This document shows, piece after piece, positions 51,352 to 60,205 of a stretch of DNA of 64,000 nucleotides. Position 1 is the stretch's first letter. Every line of letters starts with the position of its first letter. The stretch comes from Bacillus sp. Marseille-P3661 (GTDB lineage: Bacteria > Bacillota > Bacilli > Bacillales > Bacillaceae_J): NCBI RefSeq assembly GCF_900240995.1, contig NZ_LT965957.1:245820-309819 (forward strand), in the 5' to 3' direction. A program made the translations under genes and the position numbers. The notes beneath the pieces are model-generated. The model did no database searches and had not been told where the DNA came from. It saw only the letters and a program-made list of their open reading frames with translations.

Positions 51352-53595
51352 TTATCTTAGTTGAATGTTCATTTCTGAGGCAATTTTCGCAAGTCGAACA
51401 TTAGAGACAGCCAATTCAGCTAAGGTAACTTCTGATTTTGGATTAAACTCATTATTTACATCTTTAGCTAAAATACCCAGCGCATTAGTTATCGCAATAT
51501 GTCCACGATATTTTCCATTCATTTCTTCTGCATCAACAAAGTCGAGCTTATAGATCTCAGGATGCTCAGCTATAAGCTGAAGGCCCATTGCACGAGCAAA
51601 CCAAAACGCTAGCTCTTCTCTAGTAAGCTTCTCATCGACATTAAAGGTATTTGCTGTTGTGTCAATTATATCTTGTTGCGCAGATCGCTCAATGATTTCG
51701 TATAGCGGATGGTCTTCTTTAATGTTCTTAAAGGTTGTTTGACGTTGTGCGTCGATTGGCTCTGGGTAGTTGTAAAACCTTGCCAACGATTTGTATATGA
51801 TATTCAGAGCTTCCCCCTTTGTAACAGCACGATCAGGATTAAAGGATGATGGGTCATCAACTTGGATAATATTAGCTGAAATCATAAAATTCAATTCTTC
51901 AGCTGCCCATGGATGACTAATTTCATCCACATTCGGTTGCTCTCCAACATAGGAATATTTCTTCCATGTTCCACTAATCGCATCAAAATAAGAGTGATTC
52001 TTATTTGTTGTAATACTATAAAATAATTGATAAAGTTTCTGATTATTATCATGATTCACATATTGAAGCTTTACATCTATCTTTTCCTTAATAGCAGCTA
52101 AGGCCTTCTTCATATCAACCGCTCGATTAACATCAGGCCATTTCTCAACATTCGTGGAGTTAACATTTAGAGAGAAAAGCTCTCCATCTTCTCCTGATAC
52201 GCTAACACTGATGCCATTACCATTTACAATGATCCCATTAATAACTCGAGGAAAGTGAAAATAATATTCATTGCTATGTTTTTGATAATGATTTGCAGCT
52301 AATTCGGTTGGATAAGCATATTCATCCAAATTAGAATATGCATATTGATTAATATACTCAACAGCTTTCTTTAGAGCGTCTTCTTCTGAAAGGTTTGGTT
52401 TTATATCTTTTTCAGCTTGTAGTTCATAATAACGATCTCTCGCAATATTATGAAAGTTCAAGATTTCTCCTGTCTCTTTATTAATTTCAAAAGAAGAACC
52501 ACTTCCTGACGATCCTGTTTGATACATATATTGAACGCTATACATTTTTATACCTTCACGTTCGATTTCGTTTATTCCCTCTATTACTAATTTCACATTA
52601 TCTTCTTTTGGTTTTAGAATATCTTCCGCCATTTTTTTTGCTTGCTCTTTTGTAAGAGGGCTTGAGACCTTTGGGCTAGACTTCTCTGCAAGTAAAGTAG
52701 TATTGCTTTCTTTTGGCTTTTCACTTACAAAAGCATCTCCAACTTTCAACTTTCCAGTTTTGGCATCAACACCTGAAATAGTAGGTACTGGTACATACAT
52801 CAGTTCAACATTTGTTTGATCTGTTTGATAGTTATGATCAACCATGTACCTTAATTGAACTGCCAGTTGGTCCTTCACCTTTTTCAATGCCTCTTCTTTG
52901 GTAAGCAACGGTTTGCCTGAGTCATAGGTTGTCTTGTCTACAAATCGATTTTGATAAAATTGGGTTACTTCTCCATTACCTAGTACAGTAATAGTAACAT
53001 TTTGGTCTTGAACAGGGATTCCATTTTCAAGTTTTTCAAATGTAAATGAATATTCAACAGGCTCTGTTAAAGGGCGATTCATCGATGAATAATAAAGTAA
53101 ATCATTTTCAGTTAATCGATATTGATTCAAATTCATTTTCTTCAAAAAATCATTCGCTATCATTTCAGCTTGTTTTTTTGTAACCTTCGGGGGATATAAC
53201 GCATCCGTTGTATCAACTGGACTAAAATGATAGGATACTAATGTCAAATCTTTTCCTGCAAATTCAACATTCCCACTAATATGTTCTCCGTTTTTAACTT
53301 CTTTAAAAAAGTGTAGACCATACCTTTCAGTTCCCTCACCTAAGGGGTATGTATTGAAATTGGCATGAAATTCCTGGTCAGTGAACCCTTCGAATTTTTC
53401 AGGAAACAAACTACGTGCTCTTTCTATTAATTTCTCCTTTTCAACATTTACAACACTACCCCCAGCCTTCACCTCTTGTGCAACTTGTTCTGTCTTTACT
53501 GCACTTGCCGCTAAAACATTACTTGCAGGTATAATTCCTGATAATGCAATTGCAGAAGAAAGTGTAACGACACCCATTTTTTTAATAAACACCAT
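51352..53595 (-). CDS. Secreted YcdB/YcdC-repeat protein with S-layer homology domains
   Basis: A 747-residue exported protein. A Sec signal peptide (ending near SNVLAASA) is followed by repeated PepSY-like YcdB/YcdC units of about 100 residues (for example TKKQAEMIANDFLKKM and TKEQAKKMAEDILKP) up to about residue 560. The C-terminus has two to three SLH domains (WAAEELNFMISANII, FNPDRAVTKGEALNIIYKSL), which anchor proteins to pyruvylated cell-wall polymer. The ATG follows AAAAGGAGG. It is monocistronic with an ECF-type promoter close upstream. The role is unknown; inhibition of extracellular proteases is a common guess for PepSY repeats. Confidence 0.88.
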   Translation of the reverse strand: MVFIKKMGVVTLSSAIALSGIIPASNVLAASAVKTEQVAQEVKAGGSVVNVEKEKLIERARSLFPEKFEGFTDQEFHANFNTYPLGEGTERYGLHFFKEVKNGEHISGNVEFAGKDLTLVSYHFSPVDTTDALYPPKVTKKQAEMIANDFLKKMNLNQYRLTENDLLYYSSMNRPLTEPVEYSFTFEKLENGIPVQDQNVTITVLGNGEVTQFYQNRFVDKTTYDSGKPLLTKEEALKKVKDQLAVQLRYMVDHNYQTDQTNVELMYVPVPTISGVDAKTGKLKVGDAFVSEKPKESNTTLLAEKSSPKVSSPLTKEQAKKMAEDILKPKEDNVKLVIEGINEIEREGIKMYSVQYMYQTGSSGSGSSFEINKETGEILNFHNIARDRYYELQAEKDIKPNLSEEDALKKAVEYINQYAYSNLDEYAYPTELAANHYQKHSNEYYFHFPRVINGIIVNGNGISVSVSGEDGELFSLNVNSTNVEKWPDVNRAVDMKKALAAIKEKIDVKLQYVNHDNNQKLYQLFYSITTNKNHSYFDAISGTWKKYSYVGEQPNVDEISHPWAAEELNFMISANIIQVDDPSSFNPDRAVTKGEALNIIYKSLARFYNYPEPIDAQRQTTFKNIKEDHPLYEIIERSAQQDIIDTTANTFNVDEKLTREELAFWFARAMGLQLIAEHPEIYKLDFVDAEEMNGKYRGHIAITNALGILAKDVNNEFNPKSEVTLAELAVSNVRLAKIASEMNIQLR

Positions 53596-53632
53596 TCAGC
53601 CTCCTTTTAAATTAATAACATATCATGTAATA

Positions 53633-53658
53633 GACGAAATAAATTGGGAAAAGTTTCA
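53633..53658 (-). promoter_or_regulatory. ECF sigma-factor promoter of the YcdB/SLH gene
   Basis: TGAAAC (53658-53653) and CGTC (53636-53633) are spaced exactly 16 nt on the minus strand, fitting the sigma-M/X/V-type consensus. It is 38 nt before the start codon. Confidence 0.75.
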
Positions 53659-53713
53659 CTATTCGGTAATTTTTTCTAGGTGCCGTTTTTTAGTTAGATT
53701 GTAAATATTTCTT

Positions 53714-54517
53714 TTAAAGAGTATAGCAGACTGTTTCAGCCCAACTACTCCCATCAATAGTTGAAATTTCATCTAATAATTTAATTTTAAATGTCCCCAG
53801 ACCACTAACAGAACAGTTTCTCATAACATTTTCACCGCAAATGCCCATAGTTGAAATTCCTGCAATGGCAGCAGAATAATAATCAGTAGTAACACCCGAA
53901 AACGCAGCTATTAAAGAGGTACTTGAACAGCCAGTACCGGTAACTTTTGGCAACCACTCATGACCATTATGAATAAAACAAATATTATTTCCATTGGTAA
54001 CCACGTCTTTTTTCCCACTAATCACAACAACGCTATTATATGTAGTGCAAGCTTTTAACGCCGTAGATTGTATTTCAGAAGTTACATCTCCGGTATCAAC
54101 ACCTCTTGTCATACCTTCAAAACCTAATAAACTAGCAATTTCACTATGATTTCCGCGAATAATCGATATATTAATCTGACTCATTAGCTCGTGCGCTCGT
54201 TTCGTTCGGTAACTTGTCCCACCTACTCCTACAGGATCAAAAATAACCGGGATGCCATTTTCATTTGCTTTTTTTCCTGCCTTAAGCATTGATTTAAAAA
54301 TTCCATCATTCAGCATTCCAAAGTTGAGCAGCAGGGCGCTTGCGTGTCCTACCATTTCCTCAACTTCTTCATGGAAATCAGCCATAACCGGTGATGCTCC
54401 TATTGCTAATGTAACATTCGCGCAGTCGTTAATAGTAACTTTATTAGTTATATGATGTATAAGTGGTTTCTTAGTTCTAACTTGGTCAAACAAAATTTTT
54501 ATTTTAGTTATATCCAC
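53714..54517 (-). CDS. thiM: Hydroxyethylthiazole kinase
   Basis: A 267-residue ThiM. It phosphorylates 4-methyl-5-(2-hydroxyethyl)thiazole for thiamine salvage. Characteristic segments are HHITNKVTINDCANVTLAIGASPVM at the N-terminus (read in two parts), IRGNHSEI, and the ATP/catalytic VTGTGCSSTSLIAAF with the active Cys. The start is GTG after GAAGGGAACACA. It follows thiW by 31 nt under the TPP riboswitch. thiE and thiD, often the next genes, are not here. Confidence 0.95.
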   Translation of the reverse strand: MDITKIKILFDQVRTKKPLIHHITNKVTINDCANVTLAIGASPVMADFHEEVEEMVGHASALLLNFGMLNDGIFKSMLKAGKKANENGIPVIFDPVGVGGTSYRTKRAHELMSQINISIIRGNHSEIASLLGFEGMTRGVDTGDVTSEIQSTALKACTTYNSVVVISGKKDVVTNGNNICFIHNGHEWLPKVTGTGCSSTSLIAAFSGVTTDYYSAAIAGISTMGICGENVMRNCSVSGLGTFKIKLLDEISTIDGSSWAETVCYTL

Positions 54518-54548
54518 TGTGTTCCCTTCTTCCCAGTTTATAAAACTT

Positions 54549-55061
54549 TTATTTATATAATCCTGTACTTGTTAATTCACGTCTAATCCCTTCATTTTTC
54601 ATCACAATCTTTAATGTAATATAACCAATTATTGCTCCAGCTATAGAGCTTACAATAAATGATGGTATAAACCCAAACAACGTAGCCTCACTGCCTAAAA
54701 ACAATGTTGCAATTGGATATGCCACTAAAGCACCAAGTATACCGGTACCGAAAACCTCGCCTATTGCTGCAAAGATTGTTCTCTTTGTTTTCATAAAAAA
54801 ATAACTAGCTACCAACGCTCCGAACATACTTCCGGGAAATGCAAATATAGACCCTGTTCCCATCATATTTCGTATGAGTGAAACCGAAAAAGCCTGTAAA
54901 ACAGCATAGTAGGGTCCTAGTATTACGGCGGATAATACATTAATAAAGTGCTGCATCGGAAATACTTTAGTAAATCCAATTGGTATGTAAAATAAATTAC
55001 TTGTTAACGTACCAATTGCTACTAGCATTGCTGTAATTGTTAATTTTTTTGTTGCACGCAT
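54549..55061 (-). CDS. thiW: ThiW, thiazole-precursor ECF transporter S component
   Basis: A 170-residue membrane protein with five or six helices, matching the ThiW family of energy-coupling-factor S components. Segments KLTITAMLVAIGTLTSNLFY and MMGTGSIFAFPGSMFGALVA are typical. It should bind hydroxyethylthiazole or a related thiamine precursor and work with a shared EcfAAT module. The start MRATKK at 55061 follows GGAGGAGATT. It is the first gene after the TPP riboswitch and is paired with thiM. Confidence 0.92.
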   Translation of the reverse strand: MRATKKLTITAMLVAIGTLTSNLFYIPIGFTKVFPMQHFINVLSAVILGPYYAVLQAFSVSLIRNMMGTGSIFAFPGSMFGALVASYFFMKTKRTIFAAIGEVFGTGILGALVAYPIATLFLGSEATLFGFIPSFIVSSIAGAIIGYITLKIVMKNEGIRRELTSTGLYK

Positions 55062-55101
55062 GTTAATCTCCTCCAATTATGTGCACCGGGATGGGTAGAT
55101 A

Positions 55102-55139
55102 TAAATAAAAAACGCAGCATTCCAGTCTAGGAATCTGCG
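55102..55139 (-). terminator. Riboswitch-controlled terminator before thiW
   Basis: The stem CGCAG-TTCC / GGAA-CTGCG (one internal mismatch) is followed on the minus strand by TTTTTTATTTA. It lies just downstream of the TPP aptamer and before thiW, so it is the likely expression platform. Confidence 0.85.
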
Positions 55140-55160
55140 GTTTCTGTTAAAGTCCACACA

Positions 55161-55252
55161 CTTTCCTACGCTGGTACTAACCAGATCAGGTAAAAGGGTC
55201 AAAGACTAACAGGTCTTACTCTCAGCTGGCCTTTTTCCAGCTCCCCCAGTGC
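55161..55252 (-). promoter_or_regulatory. TPP riboswitch (THI element)
   Basis: On the minus strand the conserved parts appear in order: CTGGGGGAGC, GCTGAGAGTAAGACC, GACCCTTTTACCTGATCTGG and TTAGTACCAGCGTAGGAA. These are the hallmark of the thi-box. It should shut off thiW-thiM when thiamine pyrophosphate is plentiful, by favouring the adjacent terminator. Confidence 0.95.
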
Positions 55253-55415
55253 TTACATATAATTATTTAATAGATTCAATATAACATACATCTAATTGTT
55301 TGCAAATTAACTATTCGAAGGAGCTGTACCGTTGTGAAATTTGCCCATAATGGCTAATGACGATGTTCTATTCTTATATTTTAATCCATTAACAAAGTTA
55401 AACTTCCAAAAAGTA

Positions 55416-55446
55416 TAAAAAATAGGGCCTAATGTAAGCCCTATTA
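55416..55446 (-). terminator. Terminator of tatA
   Basis: The stem AATAGGGC / GCCCTATT with a 9-nt loop is followed by TTTTTATAC on the minus strand, a few bases after the tatA stop. Confidence 0.85.
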
Positions 55447-55451
55447 CATCA

Positions 55452-55646
55452 TTAATACTTATTTTTGTTTGGATCTTCGATTGGTTTTGGTTCGTCTGAA
55501 ACTAAATCTTTCGTTGAATTCTTAAATTCCTTTAATGTGGTACCAAATGCCCTACCAACCTCAGGCAACTTCGATGGCCCAAAAATGATAAGAGCCAATA
55601 TCAAGATTAATATTAAACCAGGTATCCCGATATTTGATAACATCAT
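55452..55646 (-). CDS. tatA: Twin-arginine translocase subunit TatA
   Basis: A 64-residue TatA: a short N-terminal transmembrane helix ([16 protein letters not shown]), the [14 protein letters not shown] hinge, an amphipathic helix ([14 protein letters not shown]) and an acidic tail. The start at 55646 follows AAAGGAG. It lies 53 nt after a decayed phoX-like gene whose product would have been a Tat substrate; in Bacillus tat genes are often linked to a phosphatase substrate. No tatC is in the window, so it must pair with one elsewhere. Confidence 0.93.
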   Translation of the reverse strand: MMLSNIGIPGLILILILALIIFGPSKLPEVGRAFGTTLKEFKNSTKDLVSDEPKPIEDPNKNKY

Positions 55647-55699
55647 TTCAACTCCTTTGTCTCGCAAATATAGTCCTATCGGTTTTTGCACATATTTTA

Positions 55700-56213
55700 T
55701 TAAAACCCTCTGATAGCTACTACTGCTGGCCTAGGCATAGTATCACCTTTTCGATGCGGCCACATACTTGTAGGGTTGTTTATATCTTCAGTTTCTATAC
55801 CGGGATGTTGAATAGCTAAGAAAAGCGTTTCTTCGTCTGGTGTAAAACAAGGACCCGTTAATTCTGCCTCAACAGGTGCTGATGCAAATTGGTACACTAT
55901 GCCACGGTCTTCGCCCGCTGTCGGAATAACAAAAATACCGTTATTTTTAAAGCGCTCAAATACGCCTTTATTTAAAGAACTACTAGATATATCTGTAACA
56001 GTCCACAGGTTTCCTTCGTTATCAAACGTTAAATTGAATTGTCAGGCGCGCTAAATCCATTAGCCTGTCCACCTGCTGCGAAAATTTCGAAATCAAACTG
56101 TGAATCTGTTGTTTTGCACCAGCACGATTTGCAAATGACCTAGTCCAGATGATGCGATTGTTAACGAAACTGCACCTGTTCCAACATAAGTTAAAAATTT
56201 TCTACGATCCATT
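55700..56213 (-). pseudogene. Remnant of a PhoX-type (DUF839) Tat-exported phosphatase
   Basis: The minus strand begins with ATG at 56213 coding MDRRKFLTYVGTGAVSLTIASSG, a Tat signal peptide with RR. After about 25 codons the frame is lost: most of the body is deleted and the reading jumps to KTTDSQFDFEIFAAGGQANG, then a second frameshift around 56040 (an apparent small insertion after SAPDN) before LTFDNEGNLWTVTDISSS and the intact C-terminal 65 codons ending VVAIRGF. A whole PhoX is about 650 residues; only about a quarter remains. The gene family makes Ca2+/Fe-dependent alkaline phosphatases. Decay seems recent, since the pieces are still easily recognised. Confidence 0.85.
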
Positions 56214-56329
56214 TTCTTCACTCCAAGTATTATTTTTATTAATTCGACTAAGTAACCAACAATACTAATCTATAGATAAATTGTTTAGGAGGTTTAATTT
56301 CATGTTTATTAAGTCTAACTGTTTGGTAA

Positions 56330-56364
56330 ATAAAAAAACAACAAAGCCAAAAGACCTTGTTGTT
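56330..56364 (-). terminator. Terminator of the ZIP transporter gene
   Basis: The stem AACAACAAGG / CTTTGTTGTT region is followed on the minus strand by TTTTTTTAT, 48 nt after the stop. Confidence 0.75.
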
Positions 56365-56412
56365 AATAACGTAATTTTTTAGCGGTGGGGCTACGTACTA
56401 AAAGGTTATTAT

Positions 56413-57219
56413 TTAAATAAATAACAATAAGCTTAGTGCCATTATAGCCATACCTCCGATTAAACCATAAATGGACATATGTGCTTCGTCATATTTCTTT
56501 GCTGCAGGCAATAATTCATCTAAAGAGATAAAAACCATTATTCCAGCAACACCAGCGAATATGACACCAAACATTACATCATTTAAAAACGGTAGTAAAA
56601 TCAGGAAAGCTACAATTGCTCCAATCGGCTCCGATAATCCAGACAAAAACGAAAGTTTGAATGCTTTCTTTTTATCTCCCGTGGCAAAATATATAGGAAC
56701 CGATACAGCCACACCTTCAGGAATATTATGAATTGCAATTGCAATGGCGATAGCTATACCTAATGACGGATCCTGCAAAGCTGATGTAAAAGTTGCAATC
56801 CCTTCTGGGAAATTGTGAATACCTATTGCTAATGCCGTGAAAGTTCCCATTTTTAATAACTGTGGATCATTTACAGCATCAGTCTTTTTCATATCTTCTA
56901 CTTTCTTTAATTCATGTGGGTTGCTTTGTTTCGGTATAAACTTATCAATTAACGCAATTAAAATCATACCGCCAAAAAAGCCAACGACTGTCATCCAATG
57001 TCCCAAGCCCTGACCGAGCGCGGTAACAAGCGCAGTCTGTGCTTTTACAAAAATTTCAATCATCGATACATAAATCATTACCCCTGCTGAAAACCCAAGT
57101 GCCAATGATAAAAATTTAGTATTTGTGGTAGAAGTGAAGAATGCAAGCAAACTACCTATCCCTGTTGCAAGTCCCGCCATTAAAGTTAATCCAAAAGCAA
57201 GTAACAGATTTTCTGTCAT
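56413..57219 (-). CDS. ZIP family divalent metal transporter
   Basis: A 268-residue, eight-helix ZIP (ZupT-like) importer. The metal-binding helices IV and V are clear: IGIHNFPEGIATF and IAIHNIPEGVAVSVP. A charged loop (ELKKVEDMKKTDAVND) follows helix III. The ATG follows AGGGGAAAT. It diverges from mntR across a 251-bp gap containing a perfect palindrome of MntR type, so I infer Mn2+ (or Fe2+/Zn2+) uptake repressed by Mn-loaded MntR. Bacillus MntR normally represses mntH and mntABC, so a ZIP target would be of interest. Confidence 0.92.
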   Translation of the reverse strand: MTENLLLAFGLTLMAGLATGIGSLLAFFTSTTNTKFLSLALGFSAGVMIYVSMIEIFVKAQTALVTALGQGLGHWMTVVGFFGGMILIALIDKFIPKQSNPHELKKVEDMKKTDAVNDPQLLKMGTFTALAIGIHNFPEGIATFTSALQDPSLGIAIAIAIAIHNIPEGVAVSVPIYFATGDKKKAFKLSFLSGLSEPIGAIVAFLILLPFLNDVMFGVIFAGVAGIMVFISLDELLPAAKKYDEAHMSIYGLIGGMAIMALSLLLFI

Positions 57220-57275
57220 ATTTTATTTCCCCTTTATTAAAATTAAAATTTTTTTATTTGTTTTCCTTCCACACA

Positions 57276-57297
57276 AAAGTTTCCTTAAGGAAACTTT
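57276..57297. promoter_or_regulatory. Candidate MntR operator between the ZIP gene and mntR
   Basis: A perfect 22-bp palindrome with half-site AAAGTTTCCTT, closely resembling the mntA/mntH operators of Bacillus (core CCTTAAGGAAAC as I recall). It lies 57 nt upstream of the ZIP start and about 170 nt from mntR. Confidence 0.7.
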
Positions 57298-57470
57298 ATC
57301 ACAAAAAAATAGATTAATAAATAATATGCGCAATTTATAAGATTGTTCTAATATTTTTTGTTTTTATTTAAAATGAAAATAGCTAAAGTAGTCCTTTATT
57401 GTAGCTCTAATGCATTTAATCTATAATATATATATAATTGTGTTCGCACAAAGTCTAAGGAGTTAACAAT

Positions 57471-57890
57471 ATGAAAACAACACCAAGCATGGAAGACTAT
57501 ATAGAACAAATTTATTTGCTTATCAAAAATAAAGGCTATGCACGTGTTTCTGAAATAGCCGAGAATCTAGCTGTTCAACCATCCTCGGTCACGAAAATGG
57601 TCCAGAAGTTAGGTGAAGATAACTATTTAATTTACGAAAAATATAGAGGCTTAAGTTTAACCGAAAAAGGTAAACAGCTTGGACACCGACTTGTATATCG
57701 ACACGACTTATTGGAAGAATTTTTAGAAATGATTGGAGTAGATAAAGATAAAATATACAACGATGTTGAAGGAATCGAACATCATTTAAGCTGGGATGCT
57801 ATAGATAGAATTGGAGACTTAATTTATTTCTTTAAAGAGGATAGCCAACGACTCCATGAACTTCGGCAAATAAATAAAAAAAGATCTTAG
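57471..57890 (+). CDS. mntR: Manganese-dependent transcriptional regulator MntR
   Basis: A 139-residue DtxR-family repressor, very close to Bacillus MntR. The N-terminal helix-turn-helix is [21 protein letters not shown]; metal ligands are in [11 protein letters not shown] (Asp9, Glu12), a His near residue 78 and [11 protein letters not shown] (Glu, Glu, His). It binds Mn2+ and represses Mn uptake genes. The ATG is preceded by AAGGAG. A terminator follows at 57912-57957. Confidence 0.97.
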   Translation: MKTTPSMEDYIEQIYLLIKNKGYARVSEIAENLAVQPSSVTKMVQKLGEDNYLIYEKYRGLSLTEKGKQLGHRLVYRHDLLEEFLEMIGVDKDKIYNDVEGIEHHLSWDAIDRIGDLIYFFKEDSQRLHELRQINKKRS

Positions 57891-57911
57891 TATTTAAAAT
57901 TTAAACATATT

Positions 57912-57957
57912 ATAGGAGTGTGGCACAACAACATTATGCTCCTATTTCTTCTTTTTT
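57912..57957 (+). terminator. Terminator of mntR
   Basis: The stem ATAGGAG / CTCCTAT is followed by TTCTTCTTTTTT on the plus strand. Confidence 0.8.
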
Positions 57958-58085
57958 GACCTCTAATTCCCTTTCATATTACGTAAGAACATTTTCAACC
58001 TTAACACACTTCTATCAACTTTCACTTAAAGATTATAAAACCATTAAAAAGTGGCTAGAATGTTTATATTAGAGGAGGTGAAAAA

Positions 58086-59228
58086 GTGAGACGATTATTC
58101 ATTTTTATTTCATTTTTATTATTTCTAGCTTCTCTTTCCTCATTTTCTGCAAAATATTTGAAGGAGTTAGATGTGTTAGCACCATTAGAGACTATTAAGT
58201 CGGATATCGCTACAATAAAAGAAAGTTCAACTTTGACTGCAATTATCCATCAATTAGTACAGGAAGCAAATGAGTATTTAATTGTTTTAGAGGATACGGT
58301 TGATAACCTTTTATTACTAGACAAACCTAACCAATCATCCCATGTTGAAAAACCTCAGCTTATGACCCCAAGCGAACAAGTTTTCTCTGTAAATAATATC
58401 GAACTTGGAAATTATAAAACTGATGTTGAGCAAATAATGGGTTCTGCCAAGCGCATTTCGTCCAATGAGTATGGAACAGAATGGCATACTTATCATAAAG
58501 ATTATCACCTTTTTAGTATGATAGCTTACGATAACAATGATCAAGTTGTTGGATTGTATACGAATCAAGATTTGATAGCATCAACAATCGGAATCAAGTT
58601 TGGCAGCCCAAAAGAAACGGTTAGAAAACAATTGGGTGAGCCCTTAACTGAAATACGAAAAGGTATGGTTTTTTACAGATTTGAAGCTAATGCCGATTTC
58701 GATATGTATTTATTAGATGATCAATATATAACGGTCTTTTACGATAAACATCAAGGAAACATTGTTACTTCAATCCAAATTATTGATCGTAGCTTGGAAC
58801 GAGGTAAATCTACCTTCTATACAGAATCTAGTCAACACCTCATCGAAGGTTTTGAATATCAGTTATTCGATCTTGTAAATGCTACAAGAGTAAACCATGG
58901 GTTACAAACTTTAACATGGGATGAACACATAAAGGAAACAGCTCGAAAACACAGTGAAGATATGGCTATAAATCAATATTTTAATCATACTAACCTAGAG
59001 GGAGAATCTCCGTTTGATCGCATGCTTGAAGATGGTATAGTATATTCTGTGGCTGGAGAAAACCTTGCATCCGGCCAACAAAGCAGTATCTTTGCACACG
59101 AAGGCCTTATGAACTCATTAGGACATCGGGAGAATATTTTGCATGAAGATTTTAGTTTCCTAGGAGTGGGCGTTGCCTTTAACTCCGAACAACAGCCTTT
59201 CTTTACGCAAAACTTTTATAGAAAATAG
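58086..59228 (+). CDS. CAP (SCP/PR1) domain secreted protein, YlbC-like
   Basis: A 380-residue exported protein. An N-terminal hydrophobic segment (LFIFISFLLFLASLSSF) acts as signal or anchor. Residues about 95-240 form the CAP-associated N-terminal domain (NNIELGNYKTDVEQIMGSAKR; IGIKFGSPKETVRKQLGEP), and the CAP domain occupies the last 125 residues (LVNATRVNHGLQTLTWDEHIKE, HSEDMAINQYFNHTN, GENLASG, GHRENIL). This is the layout of Bacillus YlbC. The function is unknown. The start is GTG after AGGAGGTGAAAAA. A terminator follows. Confidence 0.9.
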   Translation: MRRLFIFISFLLFLASLSSFSAKYLKELDVLAPLETIKSDIATIKESSTLTAIIHQLVQEANEYLIVLEDTVDNLLLLDKPNQSSHVEKPQLMTPSEQVFSVNNIELGNYKTDVEQIMGSAKRISSNEYGTEWHTYHKDYHLFSMIAYDNNDQVVGLYTNQDLIASTIGIKFGSPKETVRKQLGEPLTEIRKGMVFYRFEANADFDMYLLDDQYITVFYDKHQGNIVTSIQIIDRSLERGKSTFYTESSQHLIEGFEYQLFDLVNATRVNHGLQTLTWDEHIKETARKHSEDMAINQYFNHTNLEGESPFDRMLEDGIVYSVAGENLASGQQSSIFAHEGLMNSLGHRENILHEDFSFLGVGVAFNSEQQPFFTQNFYRK

Positions 59229-59267
59229 CTTAATTAATGCAGCATATATACTCTTGGTGAATAAAAT

Positions 59268-59298
59268 GGAGACCATAAGCAATATTTGGTCTCCTTTC
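59268..59298 (+). terminator. Terminator of the CAP-domain gene
   Basis: The stem GGAGACCA / TGGTCTCC with an 11-nt loop followed by TTTCT on the plus strand, between convergent genes. Confidence 0.75.
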
Positions 59299-59373
59299 TA
59301 ATAAAACCGACAGAAAAAAAGCCTTTACAGTCACCATTTAATTACTCCCGTAATGACCATAAAAGCCAGAACT

Positions 59374-60177
59374 TTATAAAAGCTTTAATAAATGCTTAAT
59401 CGCATATGATACACCACTATCATCATTACTTTTTGTTACGAATGTTGCTTGTTTTTTAATATCCTCTGGAGCATTTTCCATGGCCACCGATGCAGTCGCT
59501 ACTTCAAATTGGGAAAGATCATTACCACCATCACCAAAAGCATAAAGTTCATCAAATTCCACATTTTTGATTTGCTCATAGCGTTTAATCGCTTTTCCTT
59601 TTTGAGCATCTTTTGTCGTAATCTCAAGATTGTTAGGAAATGAAGATGAATAGGAAATAGATGGTATATGCTGAATTTTATTCTTCACAATATCAATTTT
59701 ATTAAGCGAATTTTCATCAACCCATGCTACCATTTTATAAATTCGGATGTTCTTCATTTCAGGTATTTTTTCATAATCATAGTGTTGGAACATTTGTAGA
59801 ATTTCTTCATTAGTTTTTCCTCTTAATTGCGGGAGTGTTGCTGGCATTCCGCCTTGATTTGTATATACCAGAATCCCCACACCAAGCTTTTTTAGCATTG
59901 GTAAGAACTCATGAAACAACTCAAAACTCAATGATGTTTCATATAGTAATTCACCGGTTTCTGAAAACATAATTGACCCATTCAAACAAAAAATTGGGCA
60001 GTTTATCCTTTGAACAGCTTGAATTTTTATGACGTCTTTATATGCTCTTCCAGTGTTAATAATTACTTCGATTCCTTTTTCCTTCATCTGTTGGATAACT
60101 TTTTGATCTTCTATTGAAATTTGATGATTAGAATCAAGCAAGGTACCGTCTAGATCTAACGATACACACTTCATCAT
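59374..60177 (-). CDS. Cof-type HAD-IIB phosphatase
   Basis: A 267-residue HAD phosphatase of the Cof/YidA type with a C2 cap. Motif I is VSLDLDGTLLDSN (Asp nucleophile at about 8), motif II VIINTGRAYKD, and motif III/IV AFGDGGNDLSQFEVA. These enzymes dephosphorylate sugar phosphates, FMN or PLP with broad specificity; the substrate is not predictable. The start at 60177 has AAGGTGGG upstream. It follows the YebE-like gene by 28 nt and may share its transcript. Confidence 0.92.
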   Translation of the reverse strand: MMKCVSLDLDGTLLDSNHQISIEDQKVIQQMKEKGIEVIINTGRAYKDVIKIQAVQRINCPIFCLNGSIMFSETGELLYETSLSFELFHEFLPMLKKLGVGILVYTNQGGMPATLPQLRGKTNEEILQMFQHYDYEKIPEMKNIRIYKMVAWVDENSLNKIDIVKNKIQHIPSISYSSSFPNNLEITTKDAQKGKAIKRYEQIKNVEFDELYAFGDGGNDLSQFEVATASVAMENAPEDIKKQATFVTKSNDDSGVSYAIKHLLKLL

Positions 60178-60205
60178 TATCCCACCTTGTTATTACAATT
60201 TTAGT

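Noticed and set aside
56101..56213. A third UGA selenoprotein in the phoX-like remnant
   Set aside because: The TGA there is followed by a frame change and a missing gene body, with a second frameshift further on. This is gene decay, not recoding.
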